Positions 10,330-21,884 of a DNA stretch of 64,000 nucleotides are shown here, in pieces. The stretch lies in assembly GCA_021234155.1 (NCBI GenBank), contig JAJEKV010000408.1, forward strand, positions 102,732-166,731, given 5' to 3'. Source of the stretch: Isoetes taiwanensis. Lineage: Eukaryota; Streptophyta; Lycopodiopsida; Isoetales; Isoetaceae. Each line of letters opens with the position of its first letter. The stretch's first letter is position 1. The notes under the pieces are model-generated. The model was given only the letters and a program-made list of their open reading frames with translations. It was not told the DNA's origin and ran no database searches. The translations under genes were made by a program, and so were the position numbers.

Positions 10330-12762
10330 TCATGTAAGCATGGGCATTGCTGCGTCAAGCTGCTGGTTTAATAATTCTAACTTTGCGAATTTTGGATCAA
10401 GCTCCTCGCATTTCTTTTCAGCTCCTTCTATGAGGGCCCTAGCTTCTGCCAGCGTCTCTTCATAGCCTTTCGCATCTAATTTGTCCAATATGTCATCCAA
10501 ATTGGTCAAATCTGTATGCTGAATAATATTTACGTCGGGCTGATCAGTATTTACTTGGTCATCCTTTACATTGTTTTCCTCCTCCACATGGGGGCTCGGC
10601 CTGGCCATCTTCTCCAAGGTCTCAAAAAAGGATACCAGGAAACAACATAGCTTAGCATCGTCTTCGAATGAAACACTCCGTTTTCCCTGGATCAAAGCCA
10701 CCCTAGAGGTCAGATCACGAAAAAATCAAGAACAGTCACGTCAATGGGAACTAGTTCATTAACTATGTGATAAATGTAAGATGTCTTGGCTTGACTTTTC
10801 AAAACAAAGTCACCATCCATGTTCGCCCAAGAAAACTTAGGCTTGCCTGTAAAATACATCATGTATTTTTTCTTCATTTTTTCATCCCGCTCTTCGTTCG
10901 TAATCTCGATTTCGAATGGGAGTGCTTTTCGGGGCGTTGTTCACCTGTGTTAATCTGAGTTCCAAATTAGGCTGCAAGGGAATCACGCGAGCCTCACTTC
11001 TGTTAATGGTCACATGCGTGATGTAGTATTGGAACTCCTTGACCATCTTCTTGCTTACCTAGCCCTGCTCTTCGTAAACACCAATGGATACATGTGAACT
11101 ACCTTGCACCTGACTTTGGCTATATAAGCAATTAGATAGTTAACCAGATCTCAAAAACATGACAATGTGATAGATCTTGGCAGTAGTCATAATAGCAATC
11201 CTATTGAAGAGGTCCAGATATTTCTTTACATCCCATACTGTGGTGTACCTCCTCATGTCAATGAACACCATTGTCGCGTTTGCGGCTCTGGTGTTTTTAC
11301 AGGTATTCCGTGTTTAGTCACTCTCTAGATGGTATTTTTCTTTTCTTTCAGCTTGTTTGCTTCTTCTTGCTTAAGAATAGACCTGATTGATTCAAGAAAG
11401 ACACCTGGAAGATTCCCCTGCACATGGTCCTTGTTGTAGTTAGCTTTGATATACTCAAAATCAAATCCTGCAATGTCAAGAAGCCGCTGCTCGGTAAACT
11501 TTGGAAACTTGCTTGCAAGCTCCTCAAAACTGGCATAACAATCGTCCATAATGCTACTAGCATAGGACAACATTTCTTTGGCGATAAGAGTGAGTGTCCC
11601 GATGTCGATTGCCCTTTGTTTACAGTCACAACGACCAGCATATTCTGATTGCACTTTCAAGTATGTCTTTCCTTCTAAAATTTCATCCATTAGCTGTGAA
11701 ACTTCCTCATTCGACATACCACGTAAGTAACGCAAAAAGGTTTTGCTGAAGAAATCTTTGGTGGGCCTGTCAGGCAATTCACCATGATCATCCACAAGTT
11801 TCCTGCCCGTCCACTTAGAAACAACTTGCATAAACTTGGACCAAGGCTCTTCTTGCATGAATATGAATTGCTTTTCATCTTTTAGCTCCTTCACCTTTAA
11901 TGTGATGGTTGCCACCTCCACAACATCCTGCAAAATAAATAGGTCTTAAGGATCGCGGTGGCGATCTTGCCAAGCAGAAAAATAAGTACTTACCTTCCAT
12001 GCAGATGTCACAGCCGTTCATGTTGGCCCTTGTGGTGGACATCCATAGGCTTTGTGTTGATTGCGAAGTTGCTGGAGCTTTTCGACGATGGGTTCCTTAT
12101 AGACTGTGTTAGCAATAATATCATTACATTGTAATAGATAATTGTATATATTCTTTGTCAGTCAGATTCCCATTCAACACTCTAGTTCTTCTCCTTGCGT
12201 ATGCCTTTGCAAATTCTAACCGTTGCTGAACATCACCGATGTGGGAGCAGAGCAATTGAGCAGCAAATATACTGTGGTTGCCAGAAATGACATAAATGTT
12301 CTTTCCAGTCAAGTCCTCTGGCACTGACCATGTGACCTTCTTCCTGTTCCACATGTTAACAGATCAGCTAAAAGCAAGAGATCACAAATGACATCGTAAA
12401 ACAAACATCGCTTACCTCGTAATTGGATCGAATGGTACTACATCTGCCGGTGTGAGCACTTCAGTAGGGCACGATTTAAAACTCCTCAGTAACGTCTGAA
12501 CATGGTCATTCGACCGAATTCTGTGAGTCGTATTGGCGGGTGCAGATTCACAATAAAAAATGCTGACTTTAGTGAACCAATTGACTCCCATTGGATAAAA
12601 CTTCTTGAACTCTTTTAATTTCTGAGTAGTTTGATCTGCCAACTTCTTTTCCTCCTCAGGATTGAATTTCGGTCGAGGAAAGGCGGCATCTTGCACTAGG
12701 ATAGGTGAGAGCGGATGATGAAGCTGCGGCAATCTTGAAGATGTGGGTGTGGTGGAAGTGAA
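10330..12762 (-). pseudogene. Multi-exon gene remnant with ParB-like GNH motif
   Basis: Exons read on the minus strand. Exon 1 is 12762-12416 (ends PFDPITR at a GTAAG donor). Exon 2 starts at 12343 and joins in frame as KKVTWSVPEDLTGKNIYV, then ISGNHSIFAAQLL. A third stretch runs to 11994 (WK/GTAAG) and contains a TGA near 12019. It joins in frame to 11927-11325 (DVVEVATITLKVKEL...). Further coding-like blocks (FIDMRRYTTVWDVKKYL near 11250) and a last, helical exon at 10702-10330 follow. The PFDPITR...SGNH..AA pattern resembles the ParB/sulfiredoxin-type fold; that is a motif impression, not proof. A frameshift near 12130 and internal stops make it a pseudogene, or partly a consensus-error victim. 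Confidence 0.45.
11951..11966. repeat. Palindrome GATCGC-GGTG-GCGATC
   Basis: A perfect 6-bp inverted repeat with a 4-base loop, inside the intron between 11994 and 11927 of the ParB-like remnant. It shares its core with the palindromes at 9761 and 9952. Confidence 0.55.
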
Positions 12763-12764
12763 CT

Positions 12765-14415
12765 ATATGCTAATGCATCTAATATTGACTTCTTTCTTGA
12801 GACAATTAGCCAATTCTCTGGCTGCCTTTGTTGTTCATTTGAATCTGTCCAAATATACTAATATTGGTAATATCAATCATTCAAATTTTGCTAATATTAG
12901 GGTTTTAAATTGCAATCAAGCTTCTGTGCTATTAGGCATGCCTCTTTCTCAGAATACTTGCTTGAAAGGCCTTTGGTAGCCTATTGTTGATAGAATTAAG
13001 AGGAAGTTGAATAATTATAAAAACCGCTTATTATCCTTTAAAAGTGCGGACTCTAATTGCAAATTTCGCCTTGGCTAGTTCCTTGTTGTATTTGGTGCTG
13101 ATCCTCCTATGAAGATCCTTTCTTGAAATGTTAGGGGTATTAAAGGTCCTCTTAAAAGAAGGAGAGTTATCTCTCAAGTCAGAAACTATAATGCTGACAT
13201 TATCCTTCTCCAGGAGTTAAGCTCCCAAAATTTGAAGCTTCAAATCTTGGTGATTGGATTTACCCCGGTGCCTCATCTACTTGGATTGAAGCGAGTGGTA
13301 GAAGTGGTGGTCTTGCTATTATTTGGAGAAACATTAAACATGTTTCCTTCTTCAATTCTCCTCCAAGATGTGGGTGGTCATTTATCTACACAATTCAAGA
13401 ATCTATTTTTGGTGTTGTGAATATTTATGCTTCCACCAATCGTAAAGAAAGGGAATCCCTGTGGACTGAGATCAGCTCTTGGATCTCTAGCAAGCCTACT
13501 ACTGATTGGATTGTTGCTGGTGATTTTAACAACACTCCATCATGTAATATGAAGCTTGGCAACAAAATTAATATGTCTGGCTTAGAAAGAAAAAATTGGA
13601 ATACCTTTATATTTGATTCCTCTTTGGTTTATGTGCCTTCTTCCATCTTTACTTTCACTTGGTCTAACAAACACAAGGGGGAGATAAAAGAGTCTACTAT
13701 GCTTTGGATAGGTTTTATATCCGCAAATCCCGATTCTTCCTTTTGGGATAACTACTGCTTTCTTATCAGTGATCAATGTACTGCTATTTTTGATCATCAA
13801 CCCCAATTTCTGAATACTCGTCACCTGACTCAGATTCCAAGAGATGGTAGTGTCTCTTACAAATTCAATTGTGTCTTGCTTAACAATGACTTATTTGTAA
13901 AGGACTTCAGAGAATTTTACCAGAATATTCACATTGAAAGCAATGGTCATTCCATGAAGAAGTTCTACTCCAAAATTAAGGTGATTAAAAATTGGATGAA
14001 AGAGTGATCTAAAAGTAGACATTTGTTGAGACTAAAAGAGAAGGAAAGCTTTCTTTTATCGGATGAGGGAAATAAGGTCTCTGCTTCAAGAGGATCCTTA
14101 TAATACTAGCCTTCATATTCGTGAGAAAATTATAGAGAATCATCTAAAGAATATTGAAGAAAATGAGGCTAAGAGTTCTGCAATAAAATGTAAAGTCAAG
14201 TTCAATAAGGAGATGGATTATGGTAGCTCTAAGTTCTTTTTCAAAGTGGCCAAAATAGGCTTCTTAGAAATAGAACTGATGCAAGTACTAATTTGGATGA
14301 TCCCAAACATATCAAATCCTTCTTCCAGGATAATTATGCCTCTCTTTTTTCAAGGGTCCCTCCAGGTCATATCGATACTACCAGGAAAAAGGATTTCTTA
14401 GCTCTTATGGACACT
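12765..14415 (+). mobile_element. LINE fragment, copy 2, interrupted by LTR element
   Basis: 12765-13110 is the end of a LINE reverse transcriptase. From about 13111 a new ORF2 endonuclease begins in the same orientation: MKILS, stop, NVRGIKGP; ADIILLQE; SGRSGGLAIIW; NIYASTNRKERESLW; DWIVAGDFNNTPS. The longest frame is 13417-14007 (196 aa). A helical linker (ENHLKNIEENEAKSSAIK) follows. It ends mid-frame at RKKDFLALMD (14412), exactly where the LTR begins, and continues in frame at 30026. The TGG-to-TGA change in the MKILSW start is shared with the other copies. Confidence 0.85.
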
Positions 14416-16570
14416 TGCTACCATGCTATGGCAGCATAGAAGAGCAAGGCACAATGTGATTTACTCATGCTTACACTTGGATTTGAACACAGATACATAA
14501 GCACAATTCATTTGAAGAGAATGCATATTTGCACATTATGAAGTGGAGACTTGAAGACCAAGGTGAGGACATTCATGAAAGATCACACAAGCATGCTAGG
14601 GAAGGTGACTCAAGCGAGACAACTTTGAAGATTTGAAGACCCCTTGAAGTGTTCTTGGTATGTGATGTTTCCATTTCAGTTCTTGGCAGAACTATATCCT
14701 ATGATCTCCATCTCAAGCCTTCCATATCCTTTGCCATGAAAACATGCCTATGTGACCTCAAATTCCATGCCTAGCTTTCATTTCCTAAAGCAAATTGGCC
14801 TAGAAGATTTTTTCTAATTAAAACTTCTCTTTCATATGTCATTCACACCACCACACACCCACCATACCATCACCATCTTGTAAAAGCAAAATTTTCACTT
14901 GATTTGGCCATACCCATGGTCTAGGGTCGAATTCTCTCTCTAGAAGTCAAATGGTGAGAGAAAGTGCAAAATTCCTAAGGGAAGCAACAAAAGTCAAAGA
15001 TTTGCCTAAAGAATGCAATTAATATGCATTAGCATTAAATTGACCCATGTCATCACTTAAAAATGGCCAAGTCATCATACACATCATCTTCATTGCCATG
15101 TCACATCACACACATGTCACCTCATTGAAAATTCATTCTTTTCAAAGATTCTTCAAAATAAATGGTTTAAGATCATAAGGGTGACATGTTATCTTGCCAC
15201 ATCATCACCAACACTTCCACATTATCAAACACGTGTCACATTCATCACCTCCACGTCATCACATGTTTTGACTAGAAAAAATCTTCCTTGCCAGGTTGTT
15301 TGACACCTCATCATCCCTTTTTGCCATGTCATCTTCATCTTGCCTACTTGCCACCTCATTATTTCCATACCCTCTTTAAGCCAAAAAATAAAAAATCTAG
15401 TTTTGCAAAAAAGATTCCACCATCATGGAGAGCATCAAAAAAGATTCTTTTTGCAAAAAAGAACTTTTAAAAAGGTGTTCATTCAGGCCTTCATATTGGA
15501 TTTCTTGGGAAATGTGCCAGGCTACATGTTGCAAAAAAACTTTCCTATCACCCCCCCACGTGGTACACCCGGGCGTGTGGGGGCGGTGGAGGTACCGATC
15601 CCCACATGGGCATAACATGTCATAACGAATAATATCACATGTGTTATTCCTTATATATCTTGATCTTTCTTTTTGAAATTGGCCTGTGGGATGTATCGTG
15701 CTTATCTTTCAAGAACCCTAATCTCCTGCTACGCCAAGATCCGGCAAAATCCACCTGAATCAACTACTTAATCATGATCCAAGCACGTCGGATTTGCCTA
15801 CATTGAACCAAGAACTCATTAACCCAACTAAAAAACAACCGGATTTGCCAAGAACGGGTCGGAACAGAGGATTTCAAAAAGGAGAAAAATGCTCAGAGTT
15901 TTTTCGAGGGCTTTGAGGCGAAAAACTGATCAAGGATCTTTGAAGAAAGACCGGTTTCGAGGGTTTGATCTTGGATTTGCCTTCCACATACCAGATCATG
16001 CATGAATTTCTGATATTTTCTGACTGAATACTTGTTTTGATCATGTGCCCAAGACATAGAGCTTGGGATTATTTTGCTTGATGTGTGATTCTTAATTGAA
16101 TGGAAATCCGATCCTTGAGAAAATATTTGTGAAGATTTCTGTTGATATTGTGTTTGGCATCATGAAAATATGACAGTTATACTGAGAAGAAATCCAAGCA
16201 AAAAATCCAAAAAAGGAGCTGCCTTTTTTGAGTTAAAAAATTTACTCTCGGCCAGGAATATTGACCAAATTTCGGCATGGTCAGGAGTGCATTTCTGAGT
16301 AATTTGCACTGATCAAGATTTGTCTAACTTTATGCCCAACATTCCTCAGGTCTTAAGTAGCTTTAGCACCAAAAATCATAAGCAAACTCTTGCTTGTTTG
16401 CATTTGGCATCTTTTCTTGCAAGGCAGACCTTTTTCTCGTTTGGGAAAGTGATTGAGAATTGAGATTTGAGCTTTCAACTTTGTAATTTTTCACACAGAG
16501 TGGTTGCCTTAAGCAACCTGGAGGTTCTAAACCACTGAGGTTGAAGGTTTTGCCAGGAACGCCTTCAACA
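14416..16570 (+). repeat. 5' LTR
   Basis: TGCTACCATGC...CCTTCAACA, about 2.15 kb. The first 20 bases are nearly self-complementary (CCATGC/GCATGG-like). It is nearly identical with the copy 1 LTR and more diverged from the 3' LTR. Confidence 0.9.
15651..15658 (+). promoter_or_regulatory. TATA box of the LTR promoter
   Basis: TTATATAT sits after the U3-like CACGTGTCA-rich part and before the CCTAATCTCC stretch. The same box is at 3461 and 28738 in the other LTRs, so it is conserved across all three copies. Confidence 0.6.
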
Positions 16571-16573
16571 TTT

Positions 16574-16590
16574 TGGAGGTCCTACCGAGA
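16574..16590 (+). other. Primer-binding site, tRNA-Gln type
   Basis: TGGAGGTCCTACCGAGA starts three bases downstream of the 5' LTR end. The complement carries TAGGACC plus T plus CCA, the expected acceptor end of a plant tRNA-Gln whose 5' arm is GGTTCTA (from memory). Confidence 0.65.
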
Positions 16591-16612
16591 TAATTTCCTG
16601 GAATTTGAACTC

Positions 16613-17641
16613 ATGGCTCCCAAGAGAAATAATGAAACATCTGAGCATGTTGAAGCACAGGAAAATCATGAAGCCTCTGCTGCAGCACCAGGAGTAAGTA
16701 TACAAGCAAATACATGTATGTCTTGCCATTACTTTGCGCAGAATATGCCAATTCCTGTTCCTACTTTTTATCCAAGCATGAATGCTAACAATTTTCTGAA
16801 AACTTTTGAGGAGTACTATCAGGAATATGGACACAAGAAAGGTTGTAAGTTTTTTGAGTTTAAAAAGTGTTTCAAAAATGCTGAGGCCAGAGCTTGGCTT
16901 GAATATGTTATGAGTCTAGGAGCTAACTCATGGGATGAATTAGTCAAGAAATTCTTGGCAAGATTTGCTAAGTTGTTATATCCTCAGGATTTGATTTTTG
17001 AATTGCAAACCTTTCATATTAAACATGGTGAGAGTATGCATCAATATGTGGAGATATTTAATCTTTATCTTGTTAAGTGTCAAATCAACCAGATTCCCAA
17101 CCATACCTTACATCTTGTAGCATCATTTATCAGAGGTTTGAGCAGCAGGCCAAGAGTACATAGGAAGATGCTCAAGATTCAAAAGCAAGAAGTGTTTGAC
17201 ACAATACATAAGGCTTTTACAAAAGCCACTGAGATTGCAGATATGATTTCCTATCTTCCTGATGATTTGCACTCACCCCATGATCCTTTCTTTCCAGATT
17301 ATGAGCAGGAATACATGGGACTAGGACCTGTGCCTGTCTATGCTATTCAAAAAGAAAAGAAGAAGTCAAAAATGGAAGATGCAGAAGGTCCTGTGGCCGA
17401 TGTGAGAGCTGAAATAACTAAAGTATCTGAGGCTCTAATTGAGGTGACCAAACAACTTCAAGAAATGAAAAGTTCCAGACCTGACAAAATAATATATCCC
17501 CCTTACTGTTCGAGAAACACTCACTCATCTGACTACTGTTGGTATAGGCCCTGTACAAAATGTGGTAAAAGAGGGCATTTTGGTAAGGAATGTCCTGTTT
17601 GTGCATTTTGCAAAGCAGTAGGACACTATGAAGATAGATGA
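16613..17641 (+). CDS. gag: Gag polyprotein (intact, 342 aa)
   Basis: Start chosen at MAPKRNN, 43 bases after the LTR end; the open frame extends 24 codons further upstream into the LTR/PBS, which is unlikely to be translated. The capsid-type region spans residues about 75-230 (ARAWLEYVM, SWDELVKKFLARFAKLLYPQ, QTFHIKHGESMHQYVEIF). A lysine-rich linker follows. The zinc knuckle CTKCGKRGHFGKEC is complete (CX2CX4HX4C), and a second one (CAFCKAVGHYEDR) loses its last Cys at the stop TGA. A readthrough or frameshift would be needed to reach the protease. Confidence 0.85.
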   Translation: MAPKRNNETSEHVEAQENHEASAAAPGVSIQANTCMSCHYFAQNMPIPVPTFYPSMNANNFLKTFEEYYQEYGHKKGCKFFEFKKCFKNAEARAWLEYVMSLGANSWDELVKKFLARFAKLLYPQDLIFELQTFHIKHGESMHQYVEIFNLYLVKCQINQIPNHTLHLVASFIRGLSSRPRVHRKMLKIQKQEVFDTIHKAFTKATEIADMISYLPDDLHSPHDPFFPDYEQEYMGLGPVPVYAIQKEKKKSKMEDAEGPVADVRAEITKVSEALIEVTKQLQEMKSSRPDKIIYPPYCSRNTHSSDYCWYRPCTKCGKRGHFGKECPVCAFCKAVGHYEDR

Positions 17642-17741
17642 AGTGTGAAAGAGTATTTTTGCTAGACAAGAAAAGTCTAAATCTAATGAGCAAAGTGCTT
17701 CTGTCAGGTTTCTGCAGGAAATTGAAGAACAAGAGGAAATC

Positions 17742-18634
17742 GTGGCTGTACACACAAGAGCTATGAACAATGCAAAGGACAAAGAGCCAGCACAAGTCAA
17801 TGAGGATGTCAATGCTGTGAGGCATAGAGAAATCGAGCAAAACATGGTTGCACCTCCTTCCCCTTGCCAGAAATATTTGAAAAAAGATAAAGAGAGTGAG
17901 GATTTCGAGTATTTACTTAAGAACTCAAAAAATTAGTGTCGACTTGTTGACTTTGCTTAAGATATCTCCATCCTACAGAAAGAAGGTTCTGAATTTGACC
18001 AAGGATGATGAGTTTGCTCTAACTAATCATATTGAGGAGCACATGCATCGACGGGGAAGATTATGACCCAGGAGCTTTTACATGTGTTGCAAGAATGGGC
18101 AAAAAGATCCTGACCAAGGTCCTATTAGATGGAGGATCACCTCTTAATGTGATGTCCCATCACATTATGAGAATATGTGGCCTTGATAAACAAAAAGGCT
18201 CAATGGTCTTAAAATCCTTCTCAAATACCAAAATCAGCCCTATGAATAGAATATAGAATAGAATAGTTTTTTTAACGTCCATGGAGACCAATAGTTAGCA
18301 ATGTGCCAATTGATGTAGAAGGAATAGTTGTTGCAGCTAACTTTGTGATTGTTGCTTTTGAAGGAATAGAGGAGAAATCAGATATTTATGATCTGGTTTT
18401 GGGAAGGAAATGGTGTCAACAGTTGATGCCAGGCCTGTGTGGTCAAAAGGAGAATGCACTATTTCAAATGGTAAGAGAAAAGTAACACTCTACAACAAGG
18501 TAGGTGAGTTTGAAGCTTTGAACTTCATTGAAGAAGATATTCTAGTGTCAAATCCCTGTGGAGAGTTTGAGCTGAGTACAAAAGATCAAATGCTAAACTT
18601 AGAATCCCCTATGCAGGTAACTCTGCCAAAATAA
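17742..18634 (+). pseudogene. Retropepsin region
   Basis: The active site reads KVLLDGGSPLNVMS; YDLVLGRKWCQQ follows after a stop and a frame change. The segment just upstream of the active site is damaged at a CTG/CAG pair (GCATCGACGGGG against GCTGACTCAGG in copy 1), shortening the frame to 18032. Confidence 0.72.
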
Positions 18635-18637
18635 GAT

Positions 18638-19060
18638 AACTTTGCTTACTTGTGGTTTGATGGTGGTGTCTCTAAAAGATTAAGTGTGGCTTCTCTCATC
18701 GCTATTCTTAAAGACTCCTCTATTAGGTTGCTTGCAAAAGTAGGCAGAATTTTTCCAAATACAACCTCAAATATGGCAGAATACAAGGCTATGATAGCAG
18801 GCCTTCAAGAAGCCAAGAATTTGAACATTAATGAGATTGTTATCTTTGGAGATTTCTCACTTGTTTTGCAAATATTGGGTGAATACTAGGCAAAAAATGA
18901 AGACATGATCTTGCTAAGAGACTAAGCTATGGGAGAATTGACAAACTTCAAGACTTAGAAATTATGCCATGTACCAAGGGAGCAGAATTGTGAAGTTGAT
19001 GCATTATGCATAAGTGTCATGCTCGAGCATTTGGCCGAGGGAGCAATTTAAGAAGGAGAT
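18638..19060 (+). pseudogene. Extra (archaeal-type) RNase H before RT
   Basis: It is collinear with 6453-6880. WFDGGVS and NMAEYKAMIAGL are kept; the third catalytic motif is FGDFSLV in place of FGDSQLV, caused by changes at CAG sites. In-frame stops are shared with copy 1, so they predate the duplication. The domain order protease / extra RNase H / RT is the same in both copies. Confidence 0.7.
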
Positions 19061-20093
19061 TTGGAGAGAGATGATCTACAACAACTCTATCCTATCTTGG
19101 TAATCAATGCAAGTGAGGAAAAACAGGTAAAAGAGGTAAAACTGAATAAAAAAGGTCTAGATAGAGTTTTATATGTTGGAGATTTGTTCAAAGAAGAGGA
19201 TGAGTCTATGGTCACCAAATTTTTTGATGAATGGAAGGATATCTTTGCCTGGGATTATGATAAATTGGTTGGTGTTGATAAAGAAGTGTGTGATTTTGAA
19301 ATAAAAATCAAGGAAGGCATGAAACCTATGGTTCAAAAGCTCAGAAGAGTAAATGCATCTCTGCTTGGTTTAATCAAAGAAGAATTATATAAAATAAAAG
19401 ATGCTGTGTTATCTCAGAAATTGTAAATCCAGAATGGTTATCTTGCATTGTATCTGTTGAAAAGAAAAATAAAACCATAAGGATTTGCATTGACTATAGG
19501 GATTTGAATAAAGCTACCATTAAAGATTGTTACCCTTTGCCTTTCTTGGAAGAAGTGTTGCATGCTGTTGCAAGAAAAGAAATCTATTCTTTCTTAGATG
19601 GTTTCTCAGGTTTTAATCAAATAAGCATAAAGGAGGAAGATCAGCCAAAGACCTCTTTCATTACACCATGGGGAACATTTGCAATGAGGAGAATGCCTTT
19701 TGGATTGATGAATGTATCAGCAACCTTCCAAAGAGCCATGGATACCATCTTCAAGGATATGCCTCCAAACCGCATTTCGTGTCTTCCCTGGATGATCTCG
19801 CTTAGGTACCTCTTTCAAAGACGGTTTTGATTGTCCGACAAGGTTATTTGCCTTATGAAAAAGGAGGTGTCAGCCTAAACCCAAAGAAATGTGTTTTTTT
19901 ATGCTCAAGAGGGGACTTGCTGGGACATGAAGTGTCTATAAAAGGTATTCAGGTAGCAGAGAATAAAATTGAGGCTTTGAAGAGGCTTGCTCCACCCAAA
20001 ACACTCAAAGGGGTAAAAAGCTTCTTGGGAATGACTAGTTTTTTGAGAATGTATGTTCTTCATTTTTTCACACACTATAAGTCCAATTTCTAA
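19061..20093 (+). pseudogene. Ty3-type reverse transcriptase
   Basis: It shows DYRDLNKATIKDCYPLP, FLDGFSGFNQI, TPWGTFAMRRMPFG and the FLGMTSFLR thumb. The FLDDL catalytic box of copy 1 is out of frame here: the stretch 19765-19860 carries five changes, all at CTG or CAG. A TAA at 19423 is shared with copy 1. Confidence 0.83.
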
Positions 20094-20221
20094 CCTCACA
20101 AAGGTTGGAAAATTCTCTAAGAATGAGAGCAAGCACATTTTAGTTGATTGAAATGAAATATGCCAAGAATCCTTTGATAAAATTATCACTGCCATCTGCA
20201 ATTCTATTCTGCTGAAACCTC

Positions 20222-20824
20222 CAGATTTAGAAAAGCCTTTTAGAACCTACATTAGTGTCACTAAAAAGGCAATTGGTGTGGCTTTGCTTCAAGAAGATCA
20301 TGTTATTTCTTTTGCTAGCAAGATGTGGTCTGATACTGAGCTAAGATACCCCAGGCTCGGGAAGAGTGCAGCTGCATTGATGTTTCTAATAGACAGACAA
20401 GGTCATCTGTTGCAAAACAACCATACTCAAGTCTACATGAGGCAAAACCCTTTATCTCTCCTGTTTGCAAAAAAATAGCCTATGGGCTTGTAAGATTCAA
20501 GCTTATGATATTACTGTCAAGGTGGTAAACTTGGTTGAAAATCCCAGTTCTTATTTGCCATATGCTTTGTTTGAACATGAGGATCAAGAAGGATTAAATG
20601 ATGTTGATTGTGTTACTAACTTGGTTGACTTACATGCAAAAGACTTGGACTGGCAATTTGATATCAAGAATTATTTGGAGAACAATGAGTTGCCAAAAGA
20701 CGTGAGTAGCAGCCAGGAAAGGAGATTCAAAGAGAAATGCAAAAAGTTCAGATTGAAGTATTGTGCAAAGTTAACAAGGAGGGAGTGTTGCTCAGATGTA
20801 TGGATCCTGAAGAAGCCAAAATGA
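20222..20824 (+). pseudogene. Canonical RNase H and tether
   Basis: The same degenerate RNase H as in copy 1 (YISVTKKAIG, ISFASKMWSDTELRYP, IQAYDITV), split at 20475 by a stop. It leads straight into the integrase zinc-binding region. Confidence 0.68.
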
Positions 20825-21880
20825 TCATTGAGGCTTGTCATGAAGGTATTTGTGGTGGACACTTTGCTGCTGATACAACTGCCAAAAAAATTTAAGGTCT
20901 GGATACTTTTGGCCTACCCTTTTTAAAGATTGCTTCAATGTTATAAAATGGTGTCATAAATGCCAAATCTTTAGCAAAAGGACATTGCAACCAGCCCCTC
21001 TCACTGCTATAACTTCTCCAGGGCCATTCCAAACATGGGGACTTGATTTCGTAGGTCCAATAGATCCACCCTCCTCAGCTCAGCATCAATTTATACTTGT
21101 GGCCATAGATTATTTTACCAAATGGGCTGAAGCACTTCCTCTTAGAGAAGCAAATGCCTACATCACATCAAGATTTCTTCATGAGAACTTCTGTGCTCGA
21201 TTTGGAATCCCTTTTAAAATTATCTCTGATAGGGGAAGTCAGTTCATGAGCCAAATTATTACCTTACTGCTAGCCACTCTAAAAGTCAAACACACCAAAA
21301 GCTCAGCATACTACCCTCAAGGTAATGGTCAAGCTGAGTCAACCAACAAGGTTTTGAAATCAAATCTGAAGAAGACTATCAGCATTTCCAAAAGAGATCG
21401 GCATTTGAAGCTTCATGATGCATTATGGGCATATAGGGCCACCATTAAAGCTTTTACCAAACACACACCTTTTAGTCTGGTTTATGGCATAGAATCTGTG
21501 GTGCCAATTGAGCTTGAGCTTCCATCACTCAGATTGGCATATCAAATAAATTTAGAAATGGATGATGCACTAAAAGAAAGATGTGAGATTGATGCAGTTG
21601 GAAGAACACAAATATGAAGCTGAAAATGCAATTATGATTAAAAAGGCCAAAGATATAGCAGGATTCAAACTGCTCACAAACTCCAAGGCACTCTCAAATC
21701 AGGTGAACTAGTTTTAAAATGGAACAAGACATGGGAAGACATACAACAAAGTTTGAAAATCTTTGGGAAGGGCCTTTTGAAGTAATTGGTAAGGCAGGGA
21801 AAGACTCCTATTGGCTGAGAGATGTACTTGATGGCAGGGAATTGTTAATCCTATCAACATCCTACACTTGAAGAGGTACT
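20740..21880 (+). pseudogene. Integrase
   Basis: The zinc-binding part (ACHEGICGGH) is followed by a TAA near 20893. The core at 20985-21617 is open over 210 codons with the D,D-35-E set: TWGLDFVGPID, IISDRGSQFMSQ and GNGQAESTNK. DYFTKWAEALPL and HTPFSLVYG are typical of plant Ty3 integrases. The C-terminal tail (ENLWEGPFEVIGKAGKD, YWLRDVLDGREL) is in another frame at about 21745-21850. No chromodomain is visible. Confidence 0.87.
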
Positions 21881-21884
21881 AGCA

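Noticed and set aside
17418-17845. Minus-strand ORFs of 106-140 aa opposite gag (also 5335-5661)
   Set aside because: They are antisense shadows of the gag linker and zinc-knuckle region; cysteine-rich only because of the complementary codons.
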